From NCBI GenBank assembly GCA_029864805.1, contig JAOTSS010000010.1:1-43120 (forward strand): a stretch of DNA of 43,120 bases. Reading direction: 5' to 3'. The position numbers and the translations under genes are program-made. Source of the DNA: Candidatus Nitrosopumilus sp. (GTDB taxonomy: Archaea; Thermoproteota; Nitrososphaeria; Nitrososphaerales; Nitrosopumilaceae). Below are positions 42,277-43,120 of this stretch, one piece after another. Each line of letters begins with the position of its first letter. Within the stretch, counting starts at the first letter, position 1. The notes beneath the pieces were generated by a model. The model was given only the letters and a program-made list of their open reading frames with translations, ran no database searches and was not told the DNA's origin.

Positions 42277-42663
42277 TTGTACCATGTATTTTATTTTAAT
42301 GGAGATGCAAACAAAATTTCATGGTGTATTCAAACAGATAATTCAAAAGTTAGACAAAATAGAACCCATGTAGAAATATACAAAAACAAAGTAACAAATA
42401 TTCAATCAAAATACGTTGCTCTTCATGTAGGGTTGTTTTGGGGAATTGGTGTTTTTATTATAAAGAATAAAGACAGTGTGAAAATAATGTTTGATGAAAA
42501 AGAAATGTACGATCATTTTACAACAGATAGAAAAATTGAAGATGAGTTCATGTTAGAAAAAATGAGATTTATCAAACAGTTGATAAAACAAAGAGAATTA
42601 AAAATAAAATTTCAAGAGATCAAACCAGATGAAAATTTAAGTATAAAAAATACGTCATATTAA
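42277..42663 (+). CDS. Hypothetical protein (128 aa)
   Basis: The 128-residue product begins with MYHVFYFNGDANKISWCIQT, has a beta-like middle with HVGLFWGIGVFIIKNKDSVK and a charged C-terminal helix (FMLEKMRFIKQLIKQREL). It reads as a soluble alpha/beta protein. No known family. It is followed by a 227-nt AT-rich gap with no gene. Confidence 0.6.
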   Translation: MYHVFYFNGDANKISWCIQTDNSKVRQNRTHVEIYKNKVTNIQSKYVALHVGLFWGIGVFIIKNKDSVKIMFDEKEMYDHFTTDRKIEDEFMLEKMRFIKQLIKQRELKIKFQEIKPDENLSIKNTSY

Positions 42664-42890
42664 CAAAATAAATTCAGAGAGAATCAATGGATAAGTCATT
42701 CATCATCAAAGAATAGTTAATTCCAACAAAATTGATCACATAAAAATTAGGATAAAATACAATCGATTTTTTTGAAAAATCACAATGCTAATCACAGGTA
42801 AAAAGAAAAACAGATGTAAAAAATGAGAAAGATATTTTTTAGACAAAAACGATTAGGTTTATTTAGCTTGTATCGATCTGAAGAATAATT

Positions 42891-43120
42891 ATGGCAAGTA
42901 TAGATAAAGCCGCAATTGGATTTTCTATCGCAATTGTAGCTATCGGTGTAGGATTTGCATTCTACATGGGCGGAGTTCAAGATGCCGGTCCAGTTTCAAC
43001 TTCTCCAGCTATGGCAGCTGAAAAAGCTATGGCAGCTGAAAAAGCTATGGCAGCTGAAAAAGCTATGGCAGCTGAAAAAGCTATGGCAGCTGAAAAAGCT
43101 ATGGCAGCTGAAAAAGCTAT
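42891..43120 (+). CDS. Membrane-anchored protein with MAAEKA tandem repeats, partial
   Basis: ATG at 42891 opens a frame that runs off the right edge. Residues 1-40 include a membrane segment (AAIGFSIAIVAIGVGFAFYM) and a short GGVQDAGPVSTSPA linker. Thereafter come at least six nucleotide-identical copies of an 18-bp unit encoding MAAEKA. The charge pattern (Glu and Lys in each unit) suggests a long helical, low-complexity region. The end, and hence the function, is not visible; the anchor suggests it protrudes from the membrane. Confidence 0.75.
   Translation, partial: MASIDKAAIGFSIAIVAIGVGFAFYMGGVQDAGPVSTSPAMAAEKAMAAEKAMAAEKAMAAEKAMAAEKAMAAEKA
43011..43118 (+). repeat. 18-bp tandem repeat, at least six identical units
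   Basis: The unit atggcagctgaaaaagct starts at 43011 and repeats without a mismatch to 43118; the array is cut by the window edge after two more bases. It is in frame in the gene at 42891 and encodes MAAEKA. Absence of synonymous change implies recent expansion or gene conversion. Confidence 0.95.

Noticed and set aside
40373..43118. CRISPR array
   Set aside because: The 15-bp and 18-bp arrays have no spacers, are in frame and code for STKKP and MAAEKA repeats.
1..43120. tRNA or rRNA genes
   Set aside because: Gaps between genes were read for T-loop (GGTTCGAATCC-like) sequences and cloverleaf potential; none was found. Small RNAs without such motifs cannot be excluded.

Overview
The window looks like chromosomal DNA of a marine ammonia-oxidising archaeon (Nitrososphaerota/Thaumarchaeota, Nitrosopumilus-like). 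The support is its AT-rich composition, short gaps, leaderless-looking starts behind TATA-like boxes, a CdvC/Vps4 cell-division ATPase with an ESCRT-III-like neighbour, an archaeal-type AspRS preceded by a NusA-like KH protein, an A-type ATPase F subunit, a PEFG-type C-terminal sorting signal, and many small Cys-rich proteins typical of this lineage. No tRNA, rRNA, CRISPR array, insertion sequence or prophage was seen.

Layout. 0-5 kb: a TauE/SafE permease cut by the window edge, exported proteins (one DUF192), an MntR-type regulator and a PIN-ATPase-KH protein. 5-9 kb: TldD peptidase, then overlapping genes for a type-4 uracil-DNA glycosylase and an AAG-type 3-methyladenine glycosylase, a DedA-like membrane protein and small proteins. 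9-13 kb: a lone Opp/Dpp ATPase, NusA-like KH protein with aspS, and small zinc-binding proteins. 13-17.7 kb: a stress, redox and metal region with two universal stress proteins, a metallothionein-like protein of five CxC pairs, a winged-helix regulator, a membrane-anchored tandem rhodanese, a DUF302 protein, a nitroreductase and two divergent paralogous membrane proteins. 17.7-22.5 kb: the branched-chain amino-acid operon ilvB-ilvN-leuA-leuB. 22.7-27.2 kb: LsrF-like aldolase, zinc alcohol dehydrogenase, atpF, a SWIM protein and a metallophosphoesterase. 27.2-31.6 kb: carA-carB. 31.7-35.3 kb: cdvC with two upstream helical genes, and a divergent TrmB-like regulator. 35.5-43.1 kb: RidA, Cys-rich proteins, a PEFG surface protein, PPOX protein, DUF3179 protein, a DHH phosphoesterase with a repeat-encoded basic tail, citrate synthase, and a membrane-anchored repeat protein cut by the right edge.

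The two observations I would follow first are in carB and at cdvC. The conserved N-terminus of carB is present but split by a 21-nt, frame-preserving insertion that carries a TAA stop; in addition, neither carA nor carB has a standard start codon where family alignment expects one. At cdvC, a tightly coupled three-gene unit joins the ATPase to a divergent ESCRT-III-like protein and an undescribed acidic helical protein. Other leads are the metallothionein-like protein, two in-frame tandem repeats (15 bp and 18 bp), a DUF302 gene whose start appears lost by a dinucleotide slip, and several Cys-rich genes of 31-65 codons. Identifications come from reading motifs; no database search was run.
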